This document shows positions 1 through 12,300 of a stretch of 64,000 nt of DNA, piece after piece; within the stretch, counting starts at the first letter, position 1, and every line of letters begins with the position of its first letter. The DNA is from Liolophura sinensis. Its lineage: Eukaryota > Mollusca > Polyplacophora > Chitonida > Chitonidae. A program made the position numbers and the translations under genes. The notes below the pieces were generated by a model that ran no database searches, was not told the origin of the DNA, and saw nothing but the letters and a program-made list of their open reading frames with translations. Location of the stretch: the NCBI RefSeq assembly GCF_032854445.1, contig NC_088300.1, forward strand, positions 806,001-870,000, read 5' to 3'.

Positions 1-269
1 TTCTTGTTGATTTAATGGCAAGATCTTAGTACTTGATAATTAGAGGATAATATATGTGTATGACAGTGTCAATCATTCCACTTTTTTTTGGTTTAGCGAT
101 CAGTATTTGAATGTGTCATCACATAACTTCATGCAGTTTTTCAAACTGCTCAGTCAGGCAAGAAACCGGTATTCACTGAATGACTTGTTAATGAAATATT
201 TTGAAAATCAAAAATTGATTTTTTTTTTTATGTACATTGTATTTCATATATTTGTGATTTGTTTGACAG

Positions 270-2827
270 GTACGTCAGATGGCAGCTGTCACCCTCAGCG
301 GGCTGTTACACTGTGACTATCTCACCATGGACAAAGACATTTTGGTAAGTTGCTGTCATGGTCATCATATTTATCACATGATTTGTATGTTCTTGGAGTT
401 TTAATTCAATAAGTCCCTTTGTTTCCAGTCAGTATTCTTCTTTTTATCATTTCTCTTTAATAGGCATCATATTTCGGGACAAGTTCTCTTATCTTCATCA
501 GTGTCTGTTTATGTCCTCTTTTATTGCACAACTGGATGTAACCGGTCCAAGACATGATATTGGTACTTGTTGCAACAGTCTGACTGGAAATTATCTTGGT
601 GATAAGTACAAAAGATTGACTGCAGCATTAAAACAAATAAACAGAATCAGAAATCAAGTCTTATGCATTAGTCATAATACATTTAAAGGGAAAAAACTCT
701 TCCTGGAATGTTGTTTTTGATGTCCATGCATAACATACCGATGAGCAAATTGAATTATCTTAATAACTGTGGATGATAGCATGAGCTTTATAGCTTTAAA
801 ACTTATGTACAAAAGCCCTCTGATATGACAAACAGCACATTTCTAAGAAGTGTCCTTACTGCTATGCTAATATACAGGGCTTCGCAGTGATTGTACTACA
901 CGCACAATTCTGTTGTAACAACAACGACATGTTGAACTTATTTTGATCCAAATGAGCTGATAATGCAAATTATAGCTGCCTTTAACATGACCACATAATT
1001 TTACATAAGTATACTGTTTTGTGAGGCTCAGTGTTTCTTCATGACACTTTAAGATTGGTGATTCTAGGACAGGAAAAACTTAGAGATAATTTATGCGTCA
1101 CCCGCACTCTTCTTGTCAAAATGTGTCACATGTTAAAAACTATAACAGTATCATGATAAACAACACACGGACATTCATCACATTAAATTCTTCACAAACA
1201 AAAATAAACTTCATGACTAAGTTCCGTGCACAGGACAGTAAATGTCAAGAGAAGATCAGTCTTGTGTATATTGGTTACATGCACACCTGAGATATCAGGT
1301 TACATGATCCATTATTAACAGAGATCATGGTCATTTTGGTCCTTATAATTTCTCCACAGCATCACTTTGAGAAGTTGAGCAGCACGAAGTTGAAGAAGAG
1401 ACAAAGACAGGCACCCCAGGTGATTGCGCCCACTGAGGCGCTGATCAAGCGGCATGCTGGGGTGCTGGGGCTAAGTGCCTGTGTACAAGCTTACCCGTAT
1501 GATGTCCCAGAGTTCATCCCACAGATCCTGATGGATCTGAGTAACCATGTGAATGACCCTCAGCCCATACAGGTAAGTCTGTGTTGTGTTGGCTGAGATC
1601 TACACACCGAGTACTGCTGATTTCTCACCAGATAGTATGGCTAATGTCTATACAGGTGGTGCAGCTGATTTCTATACAGGTGGTATGGCTGATGTCTATA
1701 CAAGTGGTCTTGCTGATATGTATATAGGTGGTATGGCTGATGTCTGTACAGGTGGTCTTGCTGATTTCTATACAGGCAGTGCAGCTGATTTCTCCACAGG
1801 CAGTGCAGCTGATTTCTCCACCGGCAGTGCAGCTGTTTTCTCCACAGGCGGTGCAGCTGTTTTCTCCACAGGCAGTGCAGATGTTTTCTCCACAGGCAGA
1901 GTAGCTGATTTCTGTACAGGTAGTATAGCTGATTTCTGAACAGGTAGTATGGCTGATTTCTGTACAGGTAGTATGGCTGATATCTGTACAGGTAGTATGG
2001 CTGATTTCTGTACAGGTAGTATAGCTGATATCTGTACAGGCAGTATGGCTGATATCTGTACAGGTAGTATAGCTGATATCTGTACAGGTAGTATGGCTGA
2101 TTTCTGTACAGGTAGTATAGCTGATATCTGTACAGGTAGTATGGCTGATTTCTGTACAGGTAGTATAGCTGATATCTGTACAGGTAGTATGGCTGATTTC
2201 TGTACAGGTAGTATAGCTGATATCTGTACAGGTAGTATGGCTGATTTCTGTACAGGCAGTATGGCTGATATCTGTACAGGTAGTATAGCTGATATCTGTA
2301 CAGGTAGTTTGGCTGATTTCTGTACAGGTAGTATAGCTGATTTCTATTTAGCTACATGTTCATACACAATATAGTCACATGTAGGCTGCTGGAAATACTG
2401 GCTAATTTCTTTAGAACTTCCTCCCTGGCCGTATGTGGGAAGGTCTGGCAGCAACCTGCAGACAGTTGTGGCTTTCCCCCACCATATTGCTGGTCGCCGT
2501 CGTATGAGTGAAATATTCTTGAGTACGGCGTAAAACACCAGTCAAATATATAAATAAATAAATTTCTGTAGGACTGATGAGGCAGTTTGAATTGAGCTGG
2601 GTACTGATTATACATGTATATATGCATGTGGCTTTGTATGGAAGTCTATCCTCAGGTGACATATCCCAGCTACAATATTTCTACTGTTGCAGTTAACGGT
2701 GAAGAAAACGCTGTCCAATTTCCGGCGGACTCATCATGATAACTGGCATGATCACAAACAGAAGTTCACAGATGATCAGTTGGTCATCTTGACTGACCTC
2801 CTGGTTTCTCCTAACTACTATGCATAA
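270..2827 (+). CDS. PSME4: Proteasome activator complex subunit 4 (PA200/Blm10), C-terminal exons
   Basis: PA200 is a large HEAT-repeat protein that caps the 20S proteasome in the nucleus and activates ubiquitin-independent degradation. Only the last three coding exons lie here: 270-344 ([20 protein letters not shown]...), 1360-1572 (contains [20 protein letters not shown] and [12 protein letters not shown]) and 2693-2827 ([18 protein letters not shown]... LLVSPNYYA, stop TAA). All junctions are phase 0, with donors GTAAGT at 345 and 1573 and acceptors ending at 269, 1359 and 2692; 140 codons plus stop in total. The order and wording match the end of animal PSME4 closely. The terminal Tyr-Tyr-Ala is the HbYX-type tail that docks into the 20S alpha ring in this family. 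The rest of the gene is upstream of the window. The last intron carries a 24-bp minisatellite and a SINE fragment. Family identification is from remembered conservation. Confidence 0.95.
1611..2345 (+). repeat. 24-bp minisatellite in the last PSME4 intron, donor-like unit
   Basis: About 30 copies of a unit close to tgtacaggtagtatggctga followed by tttc. It starts about 40 bp after the exon ending at 1572. The unit keeps the arrangement tacag|gta...ggctgatttctac, which resembles the true exon-intron junction (atacag|gtaagt...ggctgagatctacac). It therefore looks like an expansion that began at the 5' splice site. The unit is 8 codons with no stop in one frame (repeating ADICTGS), so it produces long open frames; these are treated as a by-product, not a gene. 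Confidence 0.85.
2418..2572 (+). mobile_element. 5'-truncated tRNA-derived SINE fragment
   Basis: Matches the body and tail of the full SINE at 29398-29683: cttcctccctggccgtatg, ggaaggtctggcagcaacct, then the tail gaaatattcttgagtacggc and gtaaaacacc with an A-rich end. The tRNA-like head is missing. It lies in the last PSME4 intron in the sense orientation. Confidence 0.8.
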
Positions 2828-5800
2828 ACTGAACAGTTGAGTGCCAGGTGAGTGCTGCTGACCAGTCATGGAGGCCTGATTCATTAACAAGGTTTTTACA
2901 TCAGAGAAAGCTTGCAAATTGAAAATGTAGTTGATAATAATTGAATTGTAAATCCATACCATATTTTACACAGTGTTGTAACTTGGAATTAAGTTTTTGC
3001 AAAGAAGTAATTTGTGGCTTGGTGGCATTTCTTAGAATGTGTTAAACTGTGCGGCATCATTGACTTGACCATATGTCAAGTGATGAAGAAAAAAAGAGTG
3101 ATAAATTTTTTTTATCCTTTTAAGTTTTTGTGTGGAAATATTAATTGTACGCTAATAATTCTCATAGAGGAGAAAGGGCACACTCATGCTAAATAGATGC
3201 AAGATATATTTCAGAGTTTCATATCTTCTCATGTAAACAGTAAAGGTTGTGCCATTTTAATTTTTTTTTTTTTTTTTTTTTTTTTTTTCAGAATGAAATT
3301 AGGAGATGAAATTAGGCAGTTGAGATTTATGTCTCCAGTGATTAAGTCAGTAGTAAGAGAGACAAAGCCTTCTCACTAGTGGGATCTGCCATAACTGATG
3401 ACAATACTGCCATATACCGTTACTCTACAATGTATCTCCCAAAAGAGGACATATTTTCGGTGTAATTTAATCAACATATACATGTATATAAACAGTTTGT
3501 GAGATGATTCGTTTTTTTGAGTGAACCTGTATTTTACCCAGATATTTCCAGCATTGGATGGACTGTTCTTTATTATTTAATGAGAGTACTGAATTGTGTA
3601 CTGAGAGTACTTGTGTCCTGGGAGTACTCCATTGTGTACTGCCATGTGTAATAGTTGGCAGAGAATCCAGATATGGTATTGAAGATCTGCTGTTGCAACT
3701 CCTCAGTCAAAGTTTCTCTCCAACATATTGGATACCAGTTATATTGGTGTCAGTCCTTATATTGGTCCATACATTGTGTTGGGTGTCACATTGTTATTCA
3801 GTTCCTGCTACACCCACAATACATTGTGAGACTTGTTTGCAACCTTACCGTTGACATGTGTAAATAGGATGGCTTAGGGGGTGATTATTTTGCTGTTTAC
3901 ATTATTTTACGACTTTGGTGAGTATACAATACAGTGTCTGTGTAATTAGAAGCTTGTAATGGTTGTGTTAGGCTGTAACATGGATATGCTGTGTCTGTAA
4001 CACACAAGGATATACTGTGTTAGAGTGGTATTCTGGTGTGTTACACATCCTCGTGGTACTATAGCGGCTTGGTGTATTATAACACACTGGGCTGATCACA
4101 GCATTTGTATCACATTATAATTGTCCAGTGTGCATTGTCAGCAACCTCTGCCTCATTGTTAAGTATGTCATCGAACTTCGGGATAATTTATTTAGTAATA
4201 AATATATATATATATATAGCCCAGCTGGGTTTAATGGATGATGCACTCATTTGTGCAGTAATTGCCTTTGTAATACATACATGTACATCGATCACTATAG
4301 TTTTATTATTACAGGTTTTAAGTACTTGCGACTGCTTGTATATTATAAATAATACAGAAGTCTATATGCAATACTGGAGGCTATTATTATGTACGAGATG
4401 TTTTGTATCTGTGTGTAGCAGTACATTGCCCGTTATGGTGCCCTGACCTGGGTTACTGGCGAAGTCTGTGTCAGCTGTCAGAATGGAGCTGGTGGGCTCA
4501 TTGCCAGGCCCTGACCTGGGTTACTGGTGAAGTCTGTGTCAGCTGTCAGAATGGAGCTGGTGGGCTCATTGCCAGGCCCTGACCTGGGTTACTGGCGAAG
4601 TCTGTGTCAGCTGTCAGAATGGAGCTGGTGGGCTCATTGCCAGGCCCTGACCTGGGTTACTGGCGAAGTCTGTGTCAGCTGTCAGAATGGAGCTGGTGGG
4701 CTCATTGCCAGGCCCTGACCTGGGTTACTGGTGAAGTCTGTGTCAGCTGTCAGAATGGAGCTGGTGGGCTCATTGCCAGGCCCTGACCTGGGTTACTGGT
4801 GAAGTCTGTGTCAGCTGTCAGAAAGGTGCTGGTGGGTTCATTTCCAGGCCCTGTTATGGTGCCCTGACCTGGATTACTGGTGAAGTCTTTGTCAGCTGTC
4901 AGAATGGTGCTGGTGGGTTCATTGCCAGGCCCTGTTATGGTGCCCTGACCTGGGTTACTGGTGAAGTCTGTGTCACAGAATGTTGCTGTTGGGTTGGCCT
5001 CAGGTAACAGAAATGCCAGGGAATTGATTGAGAGCATATTGTGGCCTGACACAGGTAGTAATTGTTGGTGAAAGTGAAGTGTTCATTTCTGATCACAAAA
5101 TGTATCCAAAACTAAAATGCCTCCATAGAAATAGAACTCCATCAAAACAATTTCTTGATTTTTGTGTAAATATAAACAAGGGTGATGTAAGCTTCACAAT
5201 CAAAGTAGATCAGTGGATCAAAATAATGGCTGACAAAAGTGAATGTGATTGATCGCAGCTACGAAATGTTAAATCTTGTTAGATTTAGTAGTTCTTGTTT
5301 GATTACATCGTTATGGGTGATTTTGCTTTTATTGGTATTTCTACCTTTTTTGTTTATTTGGACTTGAGGATATTTGCAGTTTTGTCTGTAAAAAAATTTT
5401 TTTTTTAACATGTTGGAATGGAGTTTGATTCTACACATTCAGCATGTTCTGAAAGCCAGTGAAGAGTGTTAGACTTGTGGCCATTTTTTTTATACGGTTT
5501 TTGGTAACCATTTTATGTTAAAAGCACATAGTCTGCAGCAGTTTTAATTGTATACCATTCTTTGGCTTTTTATTGCTTTCTAAATGTTTTGAAATCTTGA
5601 AGTCTTTTATTGACAGTTGATTGCCATTGCTTAAAAAAAAAATATTCAAGTTGTATTTTATAAGCATTTATTTCTGAATGGTGTCAACTTTGTGATGATA
5701 GGTAGACACTGTGATCAAGCTACCTGTTAACCCCTCCCTGCCCAACCCCAAATACCTAGTACAGGTACCTTTGTCCCCTGTATTAATCTCTTTTCCTACA

Positions 5801-7150
5801 CCACAGCTTAAATGGTGGGCTTTTGACCAGTTGTTCCAAGGTACCAATATGTTTTGTATGAATGTACAGATAGTAATTAAGTTGTTTGCATAGTAATTGA
5901 ATGTTGGTGTTCTGACTGGATTGTCTATGGTAGCTCATTTGTCTACATTCAGTGTGGGAACATTCCACTGGTAGCATGTAAGACATAATCAACCTGCTTT
6001 TCCCCATCCAGTATTTCTCCCAACTGCTGTCCTGTATTACACTACTACAGGTGCACTACTTGAATGTATTATTTCAAGGGGGTTTGTGGGAAGGTGAGAT
6101 AATCATTGAATCCTCCCACAAGTGAAGGTTACACTGACATGTTCAGTTTGGGTGTTAACAGTGGTTGTGTTTGGATGAGTGCCAAAATAAACAAAGATTA
6201 TATACTTCCCATGTAACATTTACTAAAAATTACCCATTTTTATCATGTATCCAAACAAATTAAACAGATGTGTATATTTATTGGAATTAGGATGCTTGTT
6301 TGTTACTGGTATAGATATGTAAATGTAGTTGGTGTCTTTGGGAAACAAAAAACATAACAAATGTACTGGCTAAGTTGGTTTTCTCACGTCACGAGATTTG
6401 TAATGGAGTAATTAGCCTCCATGTCAGTCAGGAATAATGGTACTTTGCCAGATAATCACACTCAGCTTTAATTTTTTTGAATTGAATGTTTCTTCACCGT
6501 ACATAAATAAATGTATAATGACATACCTCGTAAATGGCGGGAATAAAGTCGGAGGGACTTGTTTTATCCCTGACTCATTATTATCAAATAATAATAATAC
6601 ATACTTGGTGAGGAGCGATAATTATTGGATAATTAATATTTAATTAATAATTGTTAATGATTATTTATAACTTGGTTTTAAGGTTAGTGCTGTTGCAGAC
6701 CCTGGTTTATGGCGTGCTGACATAGGCCACACAGGTGCAGGCTACAGTTTTGCCCGGAATGTCAAGAACAAAAGCACTGACAACACATCCCCAAATTGAA
6801 TTTTTGTGCCAATATGCTCCAAACATGTGAAGTAATATGACCCACAATATTCACTCAATTTCGACGTCCGTAAAATATTCTTTTCTGTCCAGTTTTCAAA
6901 TACAACTTTATCAGTGCAAAATAAAACCCTCCAAGTTTCCATTAATTCTTCCACAAAGAAAGACTGACCTCTAAAATCAGGAAAGACTGACCAAGGTCAA
7001 GATCAAAAGATATTGTTTCTGCACTGTGGCAGGCATGTTCAGTTCCCATAGAGAGCTACCTCATCCGTATTTCCTCCAACTTGACACAGGTCATTTCCTA
7101 AACCTCACTCATGTGCACATGTGCAACACTCGTATAGAGACCTTTAGACA
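2828..7150. other. PSME4 3' flank and intergenic sequence
   Basis: No conserved coding region recognised. The PSME4 3' UTR should begin here; an AATAAA lies at 4197-4202 but nothing proves it is the one used (others lie near 6187 and 6540). A T-tract of about 30 bases followed by cag is at 3260-3291. A 68-bp minisatellite occupies 4436-4985. The remainder is AT-rich sequence in which I see nothing. Confidence 0.5.
4436..4985. repeat. 68-bp minisatellite downstream of PSME4
   Basis: About eight copies of a unit beginning cctgacctgggttactggcg and containing gtcagctgtcagaatggagc and ggtgggctcattgccaggc. The last copies carry an extra ctgttatggtgc block and are more diverged, which suggests expansion from the proximal end. 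No coding role is evident. Confidence 0.9.
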
Positions 7151-7153
7151 TGC

Positions 7154-7288
7154 AGGGGCCTCGGTGGCCCAGTGGTTAGTGCAGCGCAATGCCCCAGGAG
7201 TCTCAAACGAATGCGGTATCTGTGTGTTAAGTTCAGCTCATGCTGGCTTCCTCTCTGGCTGTACGTGGTAAGGTTTGCCAGCAACCAT
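7154..7288 (+). mobile_element. 3'-truncated SINE (tRNA-like head and start of body)
   Basis: Begins ggggcctcggtggcccagtg (tRNA-like head, box-A region), continues through a degenerate box-B region into cttcctctctggctgtacg, and ends abruptly at cagcaaccataac. Compare the full copy at 29398-29683. It lies between the convergent PSME4 and ENT genes. Confidence 0.75.
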
Positions 7289-9204
7289 AACAAAAACACA
7301 CTAAGTTTAAGCATATTATTTTATAGATGCATTGATAAGAAACATTGAAGATATACAATAATAAAATATCTTATTAAAGACCCGCGCAAATTTATTTAAA
7401 ACATGTCAATAATTCCAGTCTCTCATAATGTTATTATGCTCTCAAACTTTCCAGGTATCCTGGTAAAACATTGCACAATGACATATATGTACATGTAGAT
7501 AGACCACCCATTTGACAAACTGTGACAGGTGACAGTTACACTCAAGGTAGAGATAACTAGCATCAATATTAATAGTAAATATACCATAACCATGGTGATT
7601 CAGCAATATGCACATCTCAATACTCTTGAGAACTAGATCCAGAGATCTACAACATGTGACATTTCCCTAACTACTGGACATTTTCACACGAAAGAAGGCA
7701 TTAATACATGTAGATGTAATTTCACTACTGCAGAATGCAGAAAATAAAATATTTTGAATATGAGAACCACAATAAAACACATGCTCATATTTCCCCATTT
7801 TCAGATCTAATCTTCTTCCAACATTCACTCTTCCACATACAAGTACATGTACATAAAGCTTTAACTCAGACTGGGAGATGAAGTTACATGACATCCACAC
7901 AAACTTGGGTGACCAAACTCAATTGCAATTTAGACAAACTTGGAAATAAACCCTGGAACAACTGTAAAGAACACATACAGATGTGAAAGATGAGAGCATA
8001 CTGCTCTCTTCCAGAACCTACCTCTTTTAAGACAACACGTTACATGATAAGCCATCTTGTTCAATGGTTGTGTCTAAAGCTGTTGCCAGATTTAAGTATT
8101 TCAAGCACATTATTGGCTAACTGTCCCAAGCAAATTATTGGCTAACTGTCCCAAGCAGATTATTGGCTATTTGTCCCAAGCAAATACTGCTTCTACAAGC
8201 TTGAGCTCTAAATGTGGTGGAAAGTCCACTAATACCAAAATGTGAGAAAAACGATCACAGTTTACAATGTCTATGCATAGACTACTAAATTAAACATACC
8301 AATTTTTAAGTCACAGCTGAGGGTTTGAACACAAGGCAGCAATACAGCACAAACACAAAATATTTTCTTTTTGTAAACGTACCTGTACAGTCTGACAACA
8401 CCTCAATATCATGAATCAAACTCAGTCTCGCTAAAGGTACGGAATGTTAAGTGTTCTAGATATTTCATGTATATCTGGTATAAAAATGTTCATGTACAAC
8501 AAAATATTAATAGTTCCAGTTAAAGCTACTCTGATACAAGTAATAGTGATTTTAAGCACTTCAAGACAGATAGCAGAATCGATAACCAAACATGTAAGGA
8601 TTCTGGTACATGTCTGCATCCTTGCTCCATGTCTGCATCCTTGCATGGTACATGTCTGTGTGCTTGCTCAAGGACAGGTCATAGCATGGTACATGTCTTC
8701 ATCCTTGCTACAAGGCAGGTCCTAGCATGGTACATGTCTGCATCCTTGCTCCATGTCTGCATCCTTGCATGGTACATGTCTGCGTTCTTGCTCAAGGACA
8801 GGTCCTAGCATGGTACACATCTGCATCCTTGCTCCAGGACAGGTCCTAGCAAAGGTACATGTCTTCATCCTTGCTCCAGGACAGGTCCTAGCAAAGGTAC
8901 ATGTCTGCGTGCTTGGTCCAGGATTGGTCCTACCATGGTGCATATCTGCATCCTTGCTCCTGGAAAGGTCCTAGCATCATACATGTCAGCTTCCTTGCTC
9001 CAGGGCAGGTTCTAGCATGATACATGTTAGCTTCCTTGCTCCAGTGCAAGTCCTATCATCATACATGTTTGCGTCAACTGTCCTTGTTCAACCCTGGGTC
9101 AGGCCATGGTAAAAACACTTCCTGGGTAGGTGTTCAGCATAAAGAGGTATCAGATGTATAAATGTCTCGCCCACAGGAGTGGAGGCTACAGAGTGAAGCA
9201 AGTG
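7289..9204. other. Probable ENT 3' UTR or downstream flank (minus strand)
   Basis: No coding region recognised. On the minus strand an AATAAA occurs at 7396-7391 and could end a long ENT 3' UTR; this is inference only. A 31-bp unit containing attattggctaactgtccca is present three times at about 8100-8180. A minisatellite of about 41 bp fills 8600-9065. Confidence 0.35.
8600..9065. repeat. About 41-bp minisatellite downstream of the ENT stop codon
   Basis: About eleven diverged copies containing tacatgtctgcatccttgct and ccaggacaggtcctagcat. It lies 140-600 bp beyond the ENT stop, so it may be in its 3' UTR. Confidence 0.85.
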
Positions 9205-9224
9205 TCATATAGCCTTGACAAGTC

Positions 9225-9315
9225 CTAATGACATGAGTGAACCAGCCCTAGACCAGCAGCAATGAACACAGCCATCCACGCCCCGGTACGCTCTGCAAAA
9301 TGTGGCGGAATTTTT
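9225..9315 (-). CDS. SLC29A-like: ENT last coding exon with apparent one-base frameshift
   Basis: Acceptor tttttcag, then [20 protein letters not shown] and GLGLVHSCH with a TAG at 9227-9225. Family members end in a glycine- and serine-rich TM11 finishing near V/I. In the frame one base off, the same DNA reads [12 protein letters not shown] followed by TGA at 9207-9205, which is what the family leads one to expect. The switch point is the ctggttc near 9241-9247, where one G appears to be missing. This could be an assembly or sequencing error, or a real shortening of the last helix. Confidence 0.8.
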
Positions 9316-12300
9316 CTGAAAAACAAAACAAGAAAACATTATAACAGATAAAAAAAATAATTGCAGTCCTGCAGAAATATGGCTTAAGCAGCTCTCCATG
9401 TACGTATGTATACGTTTAGTGTTAATGCGCCTAACAATTTTCCATATGACCACGAGGAGTCGTTAAATGTGTGTACATATACTGTGCGAGTCCATGGTGC
9501 CAAAGTGCTGCCGACGCTGAAGTATCATGCCGAAGACACCAGGCATGACACCCCACCCATTCACATTACACTGACACCGGGCCAACCAGTCCCTGTTTCC
9601 TTGCTCTAATCTCTCAGTGTTGAGCGCCAAGCAAGTACCATCTACTTGTGCCATTAAGTCTGTGGTATGACCCGACCCGGGTTTGATTCCCAGGTCTCCC
9701 TACTTTGAGGCAGACGCTCTAATCATTAGGCCACCAAAGCGATCAGCGTAAACACATAGGACAAAGTGTAAACAGCTGCTTTGTTGTTGTTACAGCAGAG
9801 TTTCCTATACAACAATGAAAGTAACAGATATGTTGTGTGTGCAGAGTTCATGTACAACAATAAAAGTGACAGATATGCTGTGTGCAGAGTTCCTGTACAA
9901 CAATGAAAGTGACCAGATATGCTGTGTGTGCAGAGTTCCCTGTGCAACAATGAAAGTGACAGAGATGCTGTGTGTACAGAGTTCCTGTACAACAATAAAA
10001 GTGACAGATATGCTGTGTGTGCAGATTTCCTGTGCAACAATGAAAGTGACAGAGATGCTGTGTGCAGAGTTCCTGTGAACAATGAAAGTGACAGAGATGC
10101 TGTGTGTGCAGAGTTCCTGTACAACAATAAAAGTGACAGATATGCTGTGTGCAGAGTCCTGTGCAACAATGAAAGTGACAGAGATGCTGTGTGTGCAGAG
10201 TTCATATACAACAATGAAAGTGACAGAGATGTTTGTGTGTGCAGAGTTCATATACAACAATGAAAGTGACAGATATGCTGTGTGTGCAGAGTTTCCTATA
10301 CAACAATGAAAGTGACAGATATGCTGTGTGCAGAGTTCCTGTGCAACAATGAAAGTGACAGAGATGCTGTGTGCAGAGTTCATATACAACAATGAAAGTG
10401 ACAGATATGCTGTGTGTGCAGAGTTCCTATACAACAATGAAAATGACAGATATGCTGTGTGCAGAGTTCCTGTACAACAATGAAAGTCACAGAGATGCTG
10501 TGTGTGCAGAGTTCCTGTACAACAATAAAGTGACAGATATGCTGTGTGCAGAGTTCCTGTGCAACAATGAAAGTGACAGATATGCTGTGTGCAGAGTTCC
10601 TGTACAACAATAAAAGTGACAGATATGCTGTGTGTGCAGAGCTTCTGTGCAACAATGAAAGTGACAGAGATGCTGTGTGTGCAGAGTTCCTGTGCAACAA
10701 TGAAAGTGACAGAGATGCTGTGTGCAGAGTTCCTGTACAACAATGAAAGTGACAGATATGCTGTGTGTGCAGAGTTCCTATACAACAATGAAATGACAGA
10801 TATGCTGTGTGCAGAGTTCCTGTACAACAATGAAAGTGGCAGAGATGCTGTGTGTGCAGAGTTCCTGTGCAACAATAAAAGTGACAGATATGCTGTGTGC
10901 AGAGTTCCTGTACAACAATAAAAGTGACAGATATGCTGTGTGTGCAGAGCTTCTGTGCAACAATGAAAGTGACAGAGATGCTGTGTGCAGAGTTCCTGTG
11001 CAACAATGAAAGTGACAGAGATGCTGTGTGTGCAGAGTTCCTGTACAACAATAAAAGTGACAGATATGCTGTGTGCAGAGTTCCTGTGCAACAATGAAAG
11101 TGACAGATATGCTGTGTGTGCAGAGTTCCTGTGCAACAATGAAAGTGGACAGATATGCTGTGTGCAGAGTTCCTGTACAACAATGAAAGTGACAGAGATG
11201 CTGTGTGTGCAGAGTCCCTGTGCAACAATGACAGTGACAGAGATGCTGTGTGTGCAGAGCTCCTGTACAAAATGAAAGTAACAGATATGCTGTGTGTGCA
11301 GAGTTCCTATACAACAATTAAACTGACAGATATGCTATTTGTGCAGAGTTCCTATAAAACAATGAAAGTGACAAATATGTTGCCCAGTGAGGAGAGATAT
11401 GCTGCCCACTAAGGACAGATATGTTGCCCACTGAGGAGAGATATGCTGCCTACTTAAGACAGACATGTTGCCCACTGAGGTGAGATATGCTGCCCACTGA
11501 GGTGAGATATGCTGCCCACTGAGGACAGATATGTTGCCCACTGAGGAGAGATATGCTGCCCACTGAGGGCAGACATGTTGCCCACTGAGAAGAGATATGC
11601 TGCCTACTGAGGAGAGATATGCTGCCCACTGAGGACAGATATGCTGAACACTGAGGACAGATATGCTGCCACTGAGGGCAGATATGTTGCCCACTGAGAA
11701 GAGATATGCTGCCCACTGAGGTCAGATATGCTGCTCACTGAGGGCAGAGGGCAGACATGTTGCCCACTGAGGGCAGACATGTTGCCCACTGAGAGAGATA
11801 TGCTGCCTACTGAGGAGAGATATGCTGCCAACCACAGGGGTTCATAGAAGTCGTCTGACGAGCTGGTATTCAGTCCATCGATTGAATAAAAAAACTCATT
11901 AAGTGGCTATACTTATTCAATTTGAGGTTGTTTTTTGCACGAAATATTCAAAACTCAATTTGAACATATCCAAAGTTCCCCGAAGCAACATGTATACGTT
12001 ACAAATTATCTCCCTTTTATGGAAATTTTCATAACCCTCTGCATTTATTTGATATAAGAAAGCAATTTTTGGAAGTGGAGGGGTGTATGAAATCAAACAT
12101 GATACATAGTAAGCTCCTTTGGTTTCTGCCAAGTTGATCATCACAAATAATTTGACCTACTTCAGTTTCCCGATCATTCTGTTTTTGACATTAGAGTAAA
12201 GCGAGGTGACTGCATGTGAGTGCATGCCATCTGCCTGGGTTTCCTCCCCCTGACGTCAGGTGGCACTAATATCTTCAGCTCCTTTCAAGGCAAGCATGTA

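Noticed and set aside
1586..2374. Plus-strand frames with ADICTGS repeats
   Set aside because: Intronic 24-bp repeat downstream of a good donor; PSME4 continues in phase from 1572 to 2693.
7154..7240. Functional tRNA gene in the SINE heads
   Set aside because: Box A and box B motifs are present but the cloverleaf is not complete and the sequence continues into the SINE body.
9805..11139. 444-codon minus-strand frame and overlapping plus-strand frames
   Set aside because: Entirely within the 43-bp minisatellite in an ENT intron; both strands are open for the same reason.
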